Positions 9,409 through 17,016 of a stretch of DNA of 64,000 nt are shown one piece after another. Below the pieces are notes generated by a model that saw nothing but the letters and a program-made list of their open reading frames with translations, made no database searches and had not been told where the DNA came from. How positions within the stretch are numbered: the stretch's first letter is position 1; the number at the start of each line of letters is the position of its first letter. Origin of the DNA: Dehalococcoidia bacterium (GTDB lineage Bacteria; Chloroflexota; Dehalococcoidia; Lucifugimonadales; UBA3495); NCBI GenBank assembly GCA_021295965.1, contig JAGWBI010000002.1, positions 80,110 to 144,109 of the forward strand, read 5' to 3'. A program made the translations under genes and the position numbers.

Positions 9409-9550
9409 AGGGCCTTTTCAAAGTCGCTTTTGTCATTGCGAGTCCGCCTCTGGCGGATGGCAATCACGCGCCGGAAGCAGGGTTCGTACCGACGATTGCC
9501 GTCCGCCTGCGGCGGACTAGGCTCCTCGCAATGACTTTGAAAAGGCCCTG
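9409..9550. mobile_element. MITE-like element with terminal inverted repeats and flanking duplication
   Basis: About 142 bp bounded by AGGGCCTTTTCAAAGTC and its reverse complement GACTTTGAAAAGGCCCT. The decamer GTGAGGACAC occurs directly before (9399-9408) and directly after (9551-9560) the element, as expected for a target-site duplication. The interior contains GTCATTGCGAGTCCGCC..GGCGGATGGCAATC, shared with the element at 32060. There is no coding frame, so mobilisation would need a transposase in trans. Confidence 0.75.
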
Positions 9551-9560
9551 GTGAGGACAC

Positions 9561-9890
9561 CCTCCCCCTTGACCATACCGTTGCAGAACATATATCCCAA
9601 ATATAGCCAAGGCAAAACAGCTATTTCATCCCAAATCTCAAAAGGCAGGATTTCACTTCGACGGCCAACCCCGTCAGTAACAAATCGCAACCGGTCGCAG
9701 TCGGCAAGGCTCTGTTAGACCTGACCACCTCAATCAGATTGCCGATCCCCAAGGCTTTGTCGGGCCGGCGTATAAGCATCTGAAAGCGTCGCTCCTCGCC
9801 GCCTGCCGGCTCGATGCGCGGCGGCGCGGCGGCCACTATAATGCCTTTGTTGCGCCGAGCATCGAAGTTGCTAACCCACGGAGTTGCTCT
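9561..9890. other. Intergenic stretch before penicillin-acylase gene
   Basis: About 330 bp without a credible gene. A TATAAT hexamer at 9837-9842 lies about 50 bp before the acylase ATG and could be a -10 element, but no good -35 sits 16-18 bp upstream. Nothing else was recognised; it is probably the 5' region of the acylase transcript. Confidence 0.4.
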
Positions 9891-12263
9891 ATGACCACTA
9901 CCGCCGCCGACCCCACGAGCCTCACCGCTGCCGACCTTCAAGCTGCCGTTCCCAAAATGGATGGCAAGATCACGCTGCCTGGCCTCTACGCTGGCGTTCA
10001 CGTCTGGCGTGACCAGTGGGGCATTCCCCATATCCGCGCCGCCAACGAGCACGACGCATGGTTCGCCCAGGGTTTTGTGACTGCCCAGGACCGGCTGTGG
10101 GCCATGGAATACGACCGCCGCCGCGCCGTGGGCCGTTGGGCCGAGGCGGCGGGCAAGTCCGCGATAGGCCAGGATATGCAGATGCGACGGCATCGTCTTG
10201 AAGACGCCGCCCGCGCCGACTGCGAAGCCGCCGGCCCGCGGGCCAAAGCCATGCTGGAAGCCTACTCCGACGGCGTCAACGCCTTCATCAACAGCGACGC
10301 GCCTCTGCCGGCCGAATACCGCATCACCGGGATCACGCCCGAACCATGGGAACCCTGGCACAGCCTGGCGATTTACAAAGTCCGGCACATATTCATGGGG
10401 GTTTTCGAGACCAAGGCGTGGCGAGCCCGGATGGTCAAAGCTCTGGGACCGGAGCGGGCTGCTCAGTTGTTCCCGTCTTATCCGCCCGGTCAGCCTGTCA
10501 TCATTCCCACCGGCGCCGATTACGACGGTGACGTTGACTTGGGACTGGCGCAACTGCTGGAACACGCCGCCAACCTGAACGTGATTGGTAAAGGGATCGG
10601 TGGCGAGATGGACAGCGGCTCCAACTCGTGGGCCATCGGGCCGGAACGCACCGCCACCGGCGGGCCGCTGCTGGCCGGCGACAGTCACCGGGGCCTGGAC
10701 ACGCCCAGCGTCTATTACCAGAACCACCTGGCCTGCGACACTTTCGACGTGATCGGAAACTCATTCGCCGGCGTCCCCGGATTCCCCCATTTCGGTCATA
10801 ACCCGTGGGTGGCCTGGTGCGTGACTCACACCGCCGCCGACTACCAGGACCTGTACATCGAGTGGTTCAACGACGCTGACCCGGCCCTGTACCAAAACCA
10901 GGGGATATGGTTCAACGCCGACGTGCGGGACGAGGTGATCAAGGTACGCGACGGCGACGATGTCCACATCCGCACCTGGGCCACCCACCACGGCCCGGTG
11001 GTCGGCGGCGACCCCATGTCCGGCTACGGATTGGCCCTGCGCTACACCGCCGGAGACGGTGGGGTTCCGTGGACGGACATCCTGCCGGCCATGCTGGAAG
11101 CCAAGAGCGTCAACGAGTTGGCAGACTCGATGGAGGGCTGGGTTGACCCGGTCAACAACTTCGTGATGGCCGACGTTCACGGCAATTACGGCTACCAGTG
11201 TCGTGGCGAAATCCCCCGGCGGCCCAATGATGTGCCGGCTCCCCTTCCCGTGCCGGGTTGGGATGGAGAGCACGAATGGCAGGGCAGCATCCCGTTTAAT
11301 GAAATGCCGCGCAACATCAACCCGCCAGAAGGGTACGTAGTCACCGCCAATAACCGCCCGGTTGACGCCCGTTACCCCTACTACATATCGATGGACTTTG
11401 CGCCCGGCTACCGCGCCATGCGCGTGGCCCATGGCGTCAACAGCTTCGGCAAACCCGCCGCTGCCGATATGGGGCGCATTCACTCCGAGCGGCTGTCCAT
11501 ACCGGCCCAGGCGTATGTGGTCGCGCTCGCGGGGGTGGAACCGCCCCAGAATCCGACCGCTGCCGAAGCCCTGGCACGACTGCAAAAGTGGCCCGGCAGC
11601 ATCGATACGGACGCGGTGGAGCCGACCATATACAGCGCAATGCGCGATGCCCTGATGTGGCGACTGCTGAAGCACAACATCGGCGAGGAGTTGGCCGCGT
11701 TGGCCTGGCAGCCCGCCGACCGGGGCCGTGGCGTTTTCCTCAACCGTTTCAAGAACCTGATGACCGACGGGATGAGCGCCGGCGACATCGACCTTCTTCC
11801 CGAAGGCGCGGATTGGCCTGGCGTTTTGATTACCGCTTTAGAAGATGGGGTGCGGACCCTGAAGGCCAAGCTCGGACCTGACGTGGACGACTGGAGCTGG
11901 AATCGTGTGCATCGGGCGCGACCGCAGCATCCGCTATCCATGGCGACGCCCGAACTGGGCAAACTGCTGGACCCACCGGAGATAGCCACCGGCGGCGACG
12001 GCGATACGCCTTGGGCCGGTTCGTATGCGCCGGGCGACTTGGCGACGGTGCTCGGCCTCTCGGTATTCCGCTACGCCTACGACCCGGCCGACTGGGAGCG
12101 CTCACTCTGGGCAGTGCCGTTGGGAGCGTCGGGGCATCCCGCCAGCCCCCACTTTGCCGACCAGTCGGAAATGTGGAGCCACGTCCGGATGGCGCCCATG
12201 ATCTACGGTTGGGAACGGGTGAAAGCCAACGCCGAAACCGAGCAGACGCTGCGGGTGGCGTAG
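9891..12263 (+). CDS. Penicillin acylase family Ntn hydrolase
   Basis: 790 aa, the usual size of the penicillin/acyl-homoserine-lactone acylase family. The precursor should cleave itself before the nucleophile Ser244 in SGSNSWAIG, giving alpha and beta chains. Alpha-chain marks are WGIPHIRAANEHDAWFAQGF and QDRLWAMEYDRR; beta-chain marks are LLAGDSHRGL and FGHNPWVAWCVTH. Such enzymes hydrolyse amide bonds of acylated amines, lactones or peptides. Unlike characterised relatives it has no signal peptide and begins MTTTAADPTS, which suggests a cytoplasmic enzyme. CGGAG precedes the ATG. The substrate is unknown. The large antisense ORFs over it are shadows. Confidence 0.92.
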   Translation: MTTTAADPTSLTAADLQAAVPKMDGKITLPGLYAGVHVWRDQWGIPHIRAANEHDAWFAQGFVTAQDRLWAMEYDRRRAVGRWAEAAGKSAIGQDMQMRRHRLEDAARADCEAAGPRAKAMLEAYSDGVNAFINSDAPLPAEYRITGITPEPWEPWHSLAIYKVRHIFMGVFETKAWRARMVKALGPERAAQLFPSYPPGQPVIIPTGADYDGDVDLGLAQLLEHAANLNVIGKGIGGEMDSGSNSWAIGPERTATGGPLLAGDSHRGLDTPSVYYQNHLACDTFDVIGNSFAGVPGFPHFGHNPWVAWCVTHTAADYQDLYIEWFNDADPALYQNQGIWFNADVRDEVIKVRDGDDVHIRTWATHHGPVVGGDPMSGYGLALRYTAGDGGVPWTDILPAMLEAKSVNELADSMEGWVDPVNNFVMADVHGNYGYQCRGEIPRRPNDVPAPLPVPGWDGEHEWQGSIPFNEMPRNINPPEGYVVTANNRPVDARYPYYISMDFAPGYRAMRVAHGVNSFGKPAAADMGRIHSERLSIPAQAYVVALAGVEPPQNPTAAEALARLQKWPGSIDTDAVEPTIYSAMRDALMWRLLKHNIGEELAALAWQPADRGRGVFLNRFKNLMTDGMSAGDIDLLPEGADWPGVLITALEDGVRTLKAKLGPDVDDWSWNRVHRARPQHPLSMATPELGKLLDPPEIATGGDGDTPWAGSYAPGDLATVLGLSVFRYAYDPADWERSLWAVPLGASGHPASPHFADQSEMWSHVRMAPMIYGWERVKANAETEQTLRVA

Positions 12264-12303
12264 AAATGGTAAAATCAGGTTAGACTTGCTGAGGGTTAGC
12301 GAT

Positions 12304-12591
12304 ATGGTGGTTGGACCAATATCCGGCGGCAAATATACCGCTCTGCGTGTGCTCGCAACCGCAATTCCGATTTTTCTGGCCATGGGTATAACCGCCGTCG
12401 TGTTGCTGGCCGTACCGGCAATTAACGATGCGCTCAAGCGAGCATTCAACGAAGGGGGAATAGCTTTCAAGTTGCTAGTGCTCGCGCCAGCGCTTGCAAT
12501 GGCTTTAGTTACCACAGTGCTGGCGGCAAGGATTCTGTGGAACGCGAGCGAGGCCCAAGGTTCAAGCCGGGACGATAACCGGAACAAATAA
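12304..12591 (+). CDS. Small hypothetical membrane protein
   Basis: 95 aa from ATG 12304, with GAGGG about ten bases upstream. The track start at TTG 12286 lies inside the ribosome-binding region. Two hydrophobic helices are visible (YTALRVLATAIPIFLAMGITAVVLLAV and LLVLAPALAMALVTTVLAARIL), joined by a short polar loop, with a charged C-terminal tail. It ends two bases before the next membrane gene, so the two are translationally linked. No family was recognised. Confidence 0.6.
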   Translation: MVVGPISGGKYTALRVLATAIPIFLAMGITAVVLLAVPAINDALKRAFNEGGIAFKLLVLAPALAMALVTTVLAARILWNASEAQGSSRDDNRNK

Positions 12592-12593
12592 GG

Positions 12594-12980
12594 GTGACTA
12601 CCAGAGACTGGGTTCTGCTAGGGTGGATTTGGGTTGCCGGGCTGACCTTGCTAGGCATAGGGCTGCTGCTCGCCCCGCGGATTAACGCCGCCACGGCAAC
12701 TGAGTTTCAACGCGGTCAAGGGACTGCTCTGCTGCTGATTGCTGCAAGCATTCTGTTCGCAGCCGTCTTTCCAACTTTGGGAACGAACGCAAATCAGTTG
12801 GTATCGTCGGCCAGTGTGCTGACCGCTATGTTCGGCTATGCCGGAACCCTGATTATCCTTCCCGGTGAAAACCCCATTCTGCTGGCAATCGTTATTGTAT
12901 TCACGCTCTATCTCGCGGTGATGGCCTTTGCTCTTGTTGGGATTGTCCGGCTGATCCGCATCATCTTTGCCAGATTGTGA
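12594..12980 (+). CDS. Hypothetical membrane protein
   Basis: 128 aa starting at GTG 12594, directly after the stop of the previous gene (TAAGGGTG, where AAGG may serve in re-initiation). About four transmembrane helices fill most of the length (VLLGWIWVAGLTLLGIGLLLAP, GTALLLIAASILFAAVFPTL, ASVLTAMFGYAGTLIIL, LLAIVIVFTLYLAVMAFALVGIV). There are no catalytic motifs. Together with the preceding gene it may form a small two-protein membrane complex, which is inference from the pairing only. It is convergent with the flavin monooxygenase that ends ten bases away. Confidence 0.65.
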   Translation: MTTRDWVLLGWIWVAGLTLLGIGLLLAPRINAATATEFQRGQGTALLLIAASILFAAVFPTLGTNANQLVSSASVLTAMFGYAGTLIILPGENPILLAIVIVFTLYLAVMAFALVGIVRLIRIIFARL

Positions 12981-12989
12981 CCTTGATCC

Positions 12990-14009
12990 TCAGTCGGTTT
13001 GTCCATACCGCAGGTGCGGCGCGACCCGATCGGCGAACAGTTCCAGGTTGGCTATGCCGTCTCGCAGCGGCATTCCCGGCCACATCATGCGAAAACACCC
13101 ATGGGACATTCCCAACTGGCGGTAGCGCGTCAGTTCCTCGACCACTTCGTCGGGGCTGCCGATAACAAAGCGATCGCGGGCGAGGTCTTCAAAGGGCTCG
13201 CGGAAGTTTTCCTCGCCGGGCAGGGCCTTGTCCTGGCCCCATTGGGCGTAGGCTTCGTACTTGCCGCCCAGATAGGGCGCCGCGCTGGCGAAAGCCTCCT
13301 CGTGGGTACGACCCACGAAAACCTCCCGGCCCAGGGGGAGGCGGTCGGGTGCGCCTGAATCTGCCGCGCCCGCCGCTTCGTGGTACATCTCCACCTGTTG
13401 GCTGATGGTGTCGAACTTGGCGTGGGGGTTGACGTACCACGTGTAGCCCAGTCGCGCGGCCCGGGTGATGGCTGCGTCGCTGTTGGCCGCCACCCATACC
13501 GGCGGATGAGGCTGCTGCACCGGGCGCAGCATCAGTTGAGCATCCGTGAGGCGGAAATACTGCCCCTCGTAGTTCACCTTTTCGCCCGACCACAATAGCC
13601 GCATGGCCTCCAGGCATTCCAGGTAGCGACTGACACGGGTACGGCGCGGAACGCCGAAATTGTCGTATTCCTCATCCCGGTAGCCCAAGGCCGCGCTCAA
13701 CGTGAAGTTGCCGCCGGTGATGATGTCCATAGTTGCCACCCGCTCCGCCAGGTCAACCGGGTGATGCAGAGGCACCAGCAGGGTTGCCACCAAACCCATT
13801 CCCCGGGCTTCGGCAGAAATTCGAGCCAGCAAGGGCATGGTCTGCAATTGCTGGTACGGATCGGTGAGGTAATGCTGGCCTTGATAGACCATATCAAAGC
13901 CGAGATCCCGCGCCGCGCCCACGTAGGCGCAGATGTCGGCGAAAGCCTGCTGCATATCCGAGCCGGCCGGCTGCTGGGCTATGGCGGAAAGTGATACTCC
14001 GAACTTCAT
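12990..14009 (-). CDS. LLM-class (luciferase-like) flavin-dependent oxidoreductase
   Basis: 339 aa from ATG 14009, which has AGAGGT just upstream; the listed upstream start adds MTSSPRGNA without a site. The bacterial-luciferase TIM barrel is shown by MKFGVSLSAIAQ at the start, VATLLVPLHHPVDLAERVATMDIITGG, and the substrate/flavin-loop PHPPVWVAANSDAAITRAARLG. Members use FMNH2 or F420 to oxidise or desulfonate organic compounds; which applies here cannot be read from sequence. It is the last gene of a five-gene minus-strand run starting at the enoyl-CoA hydratase-like gene. Confidence 0.9.
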   Translation of the reverse strand: MKFGVSLSAIAQQPAGSDMQQAFADICAYVGAARDLGFDMVYQGQHYLTDPYQQLQTMPLLARISAEARGMGLVATLLVPLHHPVDLAERVATMDIITGGNFTLSAALGYRDEEYDNFGVPRRTRVSRYLECLEAMRLLWSGEKVNYEGQYFRLTDAQLMLRPVQQPHPPVWVAANSDAAITRAARLGYTWYVNPHAKFDTISQQVEMYHEAAGAADSGAPDRLPLGREVFVGRTHEEAFASAAPYLGGKYEAYAQWGQDKALPGEENFREPFEDLARDRFVIGSPDEVVEELTRYRQLGMSHGCFRMMWPGMPLRDGIANLELFADRVAPHLRYGQTD

Positions 14010-14071
14010 TGCATTACCTCTGGGGGAACTCGTCACGTCTGCGAAGGCAGAGACCAGGGATCGGACGGCGC

Positions 14072-14542
14072 CTATCGAGTCAATTCGCGACCCAACAGGT
14101 CTATGGCCGCCCGCACGGCGCCGTGTTTGGTGGCGTTCCGGTCACCGCCGACGCGGATCTCAATCGCGGCATCGTCGCCGCCTTTCACCGCCAGTCCGAT
14201 CCAGAAGGTGCCGATGGGCAGGCCGCTGCGTCCCGCCGCCGGACCGGTGACTCCCGTGGTCGAGAGGGCGTAATCCGTGCCGGTCAACTCCAACGCCCCC
14301 CGGGCCATGGCGATGGCCATTTCACGGCTGACGCTGCCCGCCGTCTCGTAGAGTTCGTCGGGAACGCCCAGGATCTTCTCCTTCAGGCCGCCGGTGTACG
14401 CAACGACACCGCCCGGGAAAAAGCGCGACGCTCCTGGGATGGTGCCCAACGTGTAACCGAGCAGTCCGTTGGTGCACGCTTCCGCCACCGACACCGTCTG
14501 CTCACGGTCCAAGAGAATCTGTGCCACCTGTGCTACTTCCAC
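14072..14542 (-). CDS. CinA-family nicotinamide-nucleotide amidase (PncC-like)
   Basis: 156 aa, the size of a stand-alone CinA C-terminal domain. It starts at GTG with AGGAGG seven bases upstream. PncC deamidates NMN to NaMN in pyridine-nucleotide recycling. The fold is visible as SVAEACTNGLLGYTLGTIPGASRFFPGGVVAYT, then TGVTGPAAGRSGLPIGTFWIGLA. The usual CTGG turn is CTNG (Asn25) and the usual GPGGG is GPAAG, so activity should not be assumed. Neighbours are a barrel protein 28 bp upstream and the flavin monooxygenase 62 bp downstream. A second CinA-like domain lies in this window, fused to an adenylyltransferase at 57472. Confidence 0.85.
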   Translation of the reverse strand: MEVAQVAQILLDREQTVSVAEACTNGLLGYTLGTIPGASRFFPGGVVAYTGGLKEKILGVPDELYETAGSVSREMAIAMARGALELTGTDYALSTTGVTGPAAGRSGLPIGTFWIGLAVKGGDDAAIEIRVGGDRNATKHGAVRAAIDLLGRELTR

Positions 14543-14570
14543 GTTGTTGCCTCCTGAAAAGCGACCGAGG

Positions 14571-14894
14571 TTAGACGTCCATCATCTTGTCCGGAGACAT
14601 CATCTCCCAGAATTCGATGCGGTTGCCTTCAACCAATGGCCTGATCTGTGCGCCTATTTCCAGTGCCGCCGGCGGCAGTTGATGTCCGCCCCGCATGGGG
14701 GACATCAGAGTCTCGTCAGTCCACTCAAGAATGACGACATCTTGTTCCGCCGGAGTGGTCGCGCCGTTGAAATAAACGCGGAATTCGCTTCGCTGGCCGG
14801 CGTCGTGGTAAATCTGCGCCTGCTTCTGCAGCAGGCTGGCCACCCGCCGGGCCTCGCCGGGTTTGGTCTTGAAAATTCTCCTGAGTACGTACAT
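14571..14894 (-). CDS. Small alpha+beta barrel (ABM-like) protein
   Basis: 107 aa from ATG 14894, with AGGAG seven bases before it; the listed 153-aa ORF begins far upstream of this site. The opening strand MYVLRRIFKTKPGEARRVASLLQKQAQIY and the central strands fit a dimeric antibiotic-biosynthesis-monooxygenase-like barrel. No heme or catalytic residues can be named. It sits between tlyA and the PncC-like gene on the same strand. Confidence 0.7.
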   Translation of the reverse strand: MYVLRRIFKTKPGEARRVASLLQKQAQIYHDAGQRSEFRVYFNGATTPAEQDVVILEWTDETLMSPMRGGHQLPPAALEIGAQIRPLVEGNRIEFWEMMSPDKMMDV

Positions 14895-14988
14895 GGGGCG
14901 CTCCTGTCCAGAAAGTTCATGGAATATGACCGCCAATATGATACCCCAATTTCCCGATCCGACAGGTCCACTAGCGGTACTTCGGCGG

Positions 14989-15765
14989 CTAATGTTTACG
15001 CAGCAAGGATAGGAACTCCTGGTTCCCGGCATCCCCTGTGATCGGGGACGCGATAGTATCCAGCAATTCGACGTCTGCTCGGTCCGTGAGCCAATCTTGA
15101 ACCCGTTGCAATATTTCGGTGCGTAGCGCGTCGTCCCTTACCACTCCACCTTTACCCACCTCACCGCGACGGGCTTCGAACTGCGGTTTGACCAGAGCAA
15201 TCGCGAAACCGCCGGCACGGAGATGAGATAACGGTTCGGGAAGCGCCATGATCAGGGAAATGAAGGACACGTCGGCCACCAGTAAATCTACCGGCTCAGG
15301 CAGCTCGAACGGATAGCGCGCGTTTAATTTCTCCATGCAAACGACGCGCGGGTCCTGGCGAAGCCGGTAATGCAGTTGACCGTGTCCCACGTCCACGGCG
15401 TACACCTTTCCCACCCCCCTCTGCAGCAGGCAGTCGGTGAAGCCGCCGGTGGAGGCGCCGATATCCAGGGCGACGCTGCCCTCCAGCGCTATTCGGTGCG
15501 CCTCGGTCCAGGTATCCAGGGCGTGAGCCAATTTAACGCCACCCCTGCTGACGTAGGGGAGACGTTCCCGCAATTCCAGCGGTGTGTCGGGGGCCAGAAA
15601 CGTGCCGGCTTTCTGCACCGGGCCGGCTGGCGAGACCACCGCGCCGGCCATTATGAGCGCCTGGGCCTGCTCCCGTGTCTCGACCAAGCCGCGCTCTACC
15701 AACAGCAAGTCAGCGCGGCGTCGCGATTTGGCTTTAGCCTGGTCTGCCATCGGGCCGGTCGTCAC
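14989..15765 (-). CDS. tlyA: TlyA family rRNA 2'-O-methyltransferase
   Basis: 258 aa, the usual length. The N-terminal S4 RNA-binding domain (RADLLLVERGLVETREQAQALIMAGAV) is followed by an FtsJ-like SAM methyltransferase with ALDIGASTGGFTDCLLQ as the SAM loop, VYAVDVGHGQL as motif II, and LLVADVSFISL. Family members methylate cytidines in 16S and 23S rRNA; the hemolysin name is historical. The GTG start overlaps the stop of the enoyl-CoA hydratase-like gene by four bases, so translation is coupled. An in-frame ATG at 15750 is a possible alternative start. Family confidence is high; the exact target nucleotides are inferred from the family. Confidence 0.93.
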   Translation of the reverse strand: MTTGPMADQAKAKSRRRADLLLVERGLVETREQAQALIMAGAVVSPAGPVQKAGTFLAPDTPLELRERLPYVSRGGVKLAHALDTWTEAHRIALEGSVALDIGASTGGFTDCLLQRGVGKVYAVDVGHGQLHYRLRQDPRVVCMEKLNARYPFELPEPVDLLVADVSFISLIMALPEPLSHLRAGGFAIALVKPQFEARRGEVGKGGVVRDDALRTEILQRVQDWLTDRADVELLDTIASPITGDAGNQEFLSLLRKH

Positions 15766-16598
15766 TCGCCGATGAATTCCGGCCGCCTCTTTTCCAGAAA
15801 CGCGCGAAAACCCTCGTGGTAGTCGCGGGTGTCGAACTGGGTAAGGGGCAAGTCGGCCTCTTCCGGCGTCAGATCCAGAGAGGGTTTGGCCAGAACCTGG
15901 TTCATCGTCTTCTTGTTGACCGCGTGAGAAAGCGGAGCCAAGGCGGCGATGTCGGAGGCCAGTTTGTACGTTACGTCTTCCAACTTTTCGTCGGGAACTA
16001 CCTGGTTGATCAACCCGATTCGTAGGGCTTCGTCGGCGTCCAAAAGGCGGCCCGAAAGCAGGATGTACAGAGCGTTGCCCTTGCCCACCAGGTTCACCAA
16101 TCCGTACATCTCCCGATGCCCAATGGTGATGCCCAGGCGCGCCACCGGAATACCCAGGCGACTGCCTTCCGCCGCGATGCGGAGATCGGTGGCCACGGCC
16201 AACTCGCAGCCTCCGCCAGCGGCGAAACCGCGAATCATTGAGATTACCGGCGTGCCTATCTCCGCCACCGTTTCCAGCAGGCCGTCCACGGCCTGGTTGT
16301 ACACCCTGCCCTTGACCGAGTCGCTGCGGTACTCCTCAAAATCGCTGATGTCCGCTCCGGCGGAGAAAGCCGCGCCCCCGGCTCCCGTTAACACCACGCA
16401 GCGCACCTCCCGGTCGGCATCCAATTGTCGCAGCAGGGCGGTGAGATCCGTCCACATCTGAAAAGAGATAGCGTTGCGTTGCTGCGGACGGTTGATGGTT
16501 ATGGTGGCGATGGGCGATTCATTCCGCAACAGGATGTATTCGTTGTCATCGATTGCAACATTGGCGACGGCGGTGGAAGTAGTGGATTGATCGGGCAT
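15762..16598 (-). CDS. Enoyl-CoA hydratase/isomerase family protein
   Basis: 278 aa crotonase fold. The oxyanion-hole segments are FSAGADISDFEEY and GFAAGGGCELAVATDLRIA, and Glu132 matches the first catalytic glutamate. The second one (QPE in classical hydratases) is replaced here by IPV at 151-153, so this is probably not a standard hydratase but an isomerase, hydrolase or other crotonase reaction on a CoA thioester. AGGAG precedes the ATG. It heads the minus-strand operon, overlapping tlyA by four bases. The pairing with tlyA looks like operon packing rather than shared function. Confidence 0.9.
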   Translation of the reverse strand: MPDQSTTSTAVANVAIDDNEYILLRNESPIATITINRPQQRNAISFQMWTDLTALLRQLDADREVRCVVLTGAGGAAFSAGADISDFEEYRSDSVKGRVYNQAVDGLLETVAEIGTPVISMIRGFAAGGGCELAVATDLRIAAEGSRLGIPVARLGITIGHREMYGLVNLVGKGNALYILLSGRLLDADEALRIGLINQVVPDEKLEDVTYKLASDIAALAPLSHAVNKKTMNQVLAKPSLDLTPEEADLPLTQFDTRDYHEGFRAFLEKRRPEFIGE

Positions 16599-17016
16599 CT
16601 ACTGGGCTCCTGTAGAGGTCTGGGATTGGGCTCTGCGCCTCTCAGCGTAACTGGGCGTAACTGGAGTAGTCAACTCGGTCCAGAGTCACGGCATCACGAG
16701 TGTTGCGGCGGCTTTGCCGACGTGGGCGCCGGTTTCGGATACCGCAAACTTGGATAGTCGGTCGGATGTGGAATCCACAGTTTGGGGAACGAGAAGGACC
16801 GTCACATGATAGCGATTATTGTGATTAGTCATATCATCGAATTGCGTTCATTTATTTTATTGATAGTATCTGAATTCGGAAAAGTTATTGACACCGTTTG
16901 ACAAATCGCTTAATCTGCGCCCACTTTTGCGGATATTTGGAAACGCTTACCCAGATTGATCTAATCGGCCGGCAAAGAACCGGGATGCTGCTTCACCCTC
17001 TGAAGAGGTGGTAATC
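16599..17016. other. Divergent intergenic region with AT-rich promoter zone
   Basis: About 420 bp between the divergent enoyl-CoA hydratase-like and SBP genes. A tandem decamer GCGTAACTGG occurs near 16645-16665. The stretch 16800-16920 is strongly AT-rich compared with its surroundings and carries the promoter listed separately. No gene was seen. Confidence 0.5.
16888..16916 (+). promoter_or_regulatory. Sigma-70-type promoter of second ABC operon
   Basis: TTGACA (16888-16893), a 17-bp spacer, then TAATCT (16911-16916), about 100 bp before the SBP ATG. The perfect -35 hexamer and optimal spacing in an AT-rich patch make this one of the best promoter candidates in the window. Confidence 0.65.

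Noticed and set aside
9621-11675. Minus-strand ORFs of 368 and 304 aa
   Set aside because: Antisense to the penicillin acylase gene, with low-complexity Val/Gly/Arg composition and no domain.
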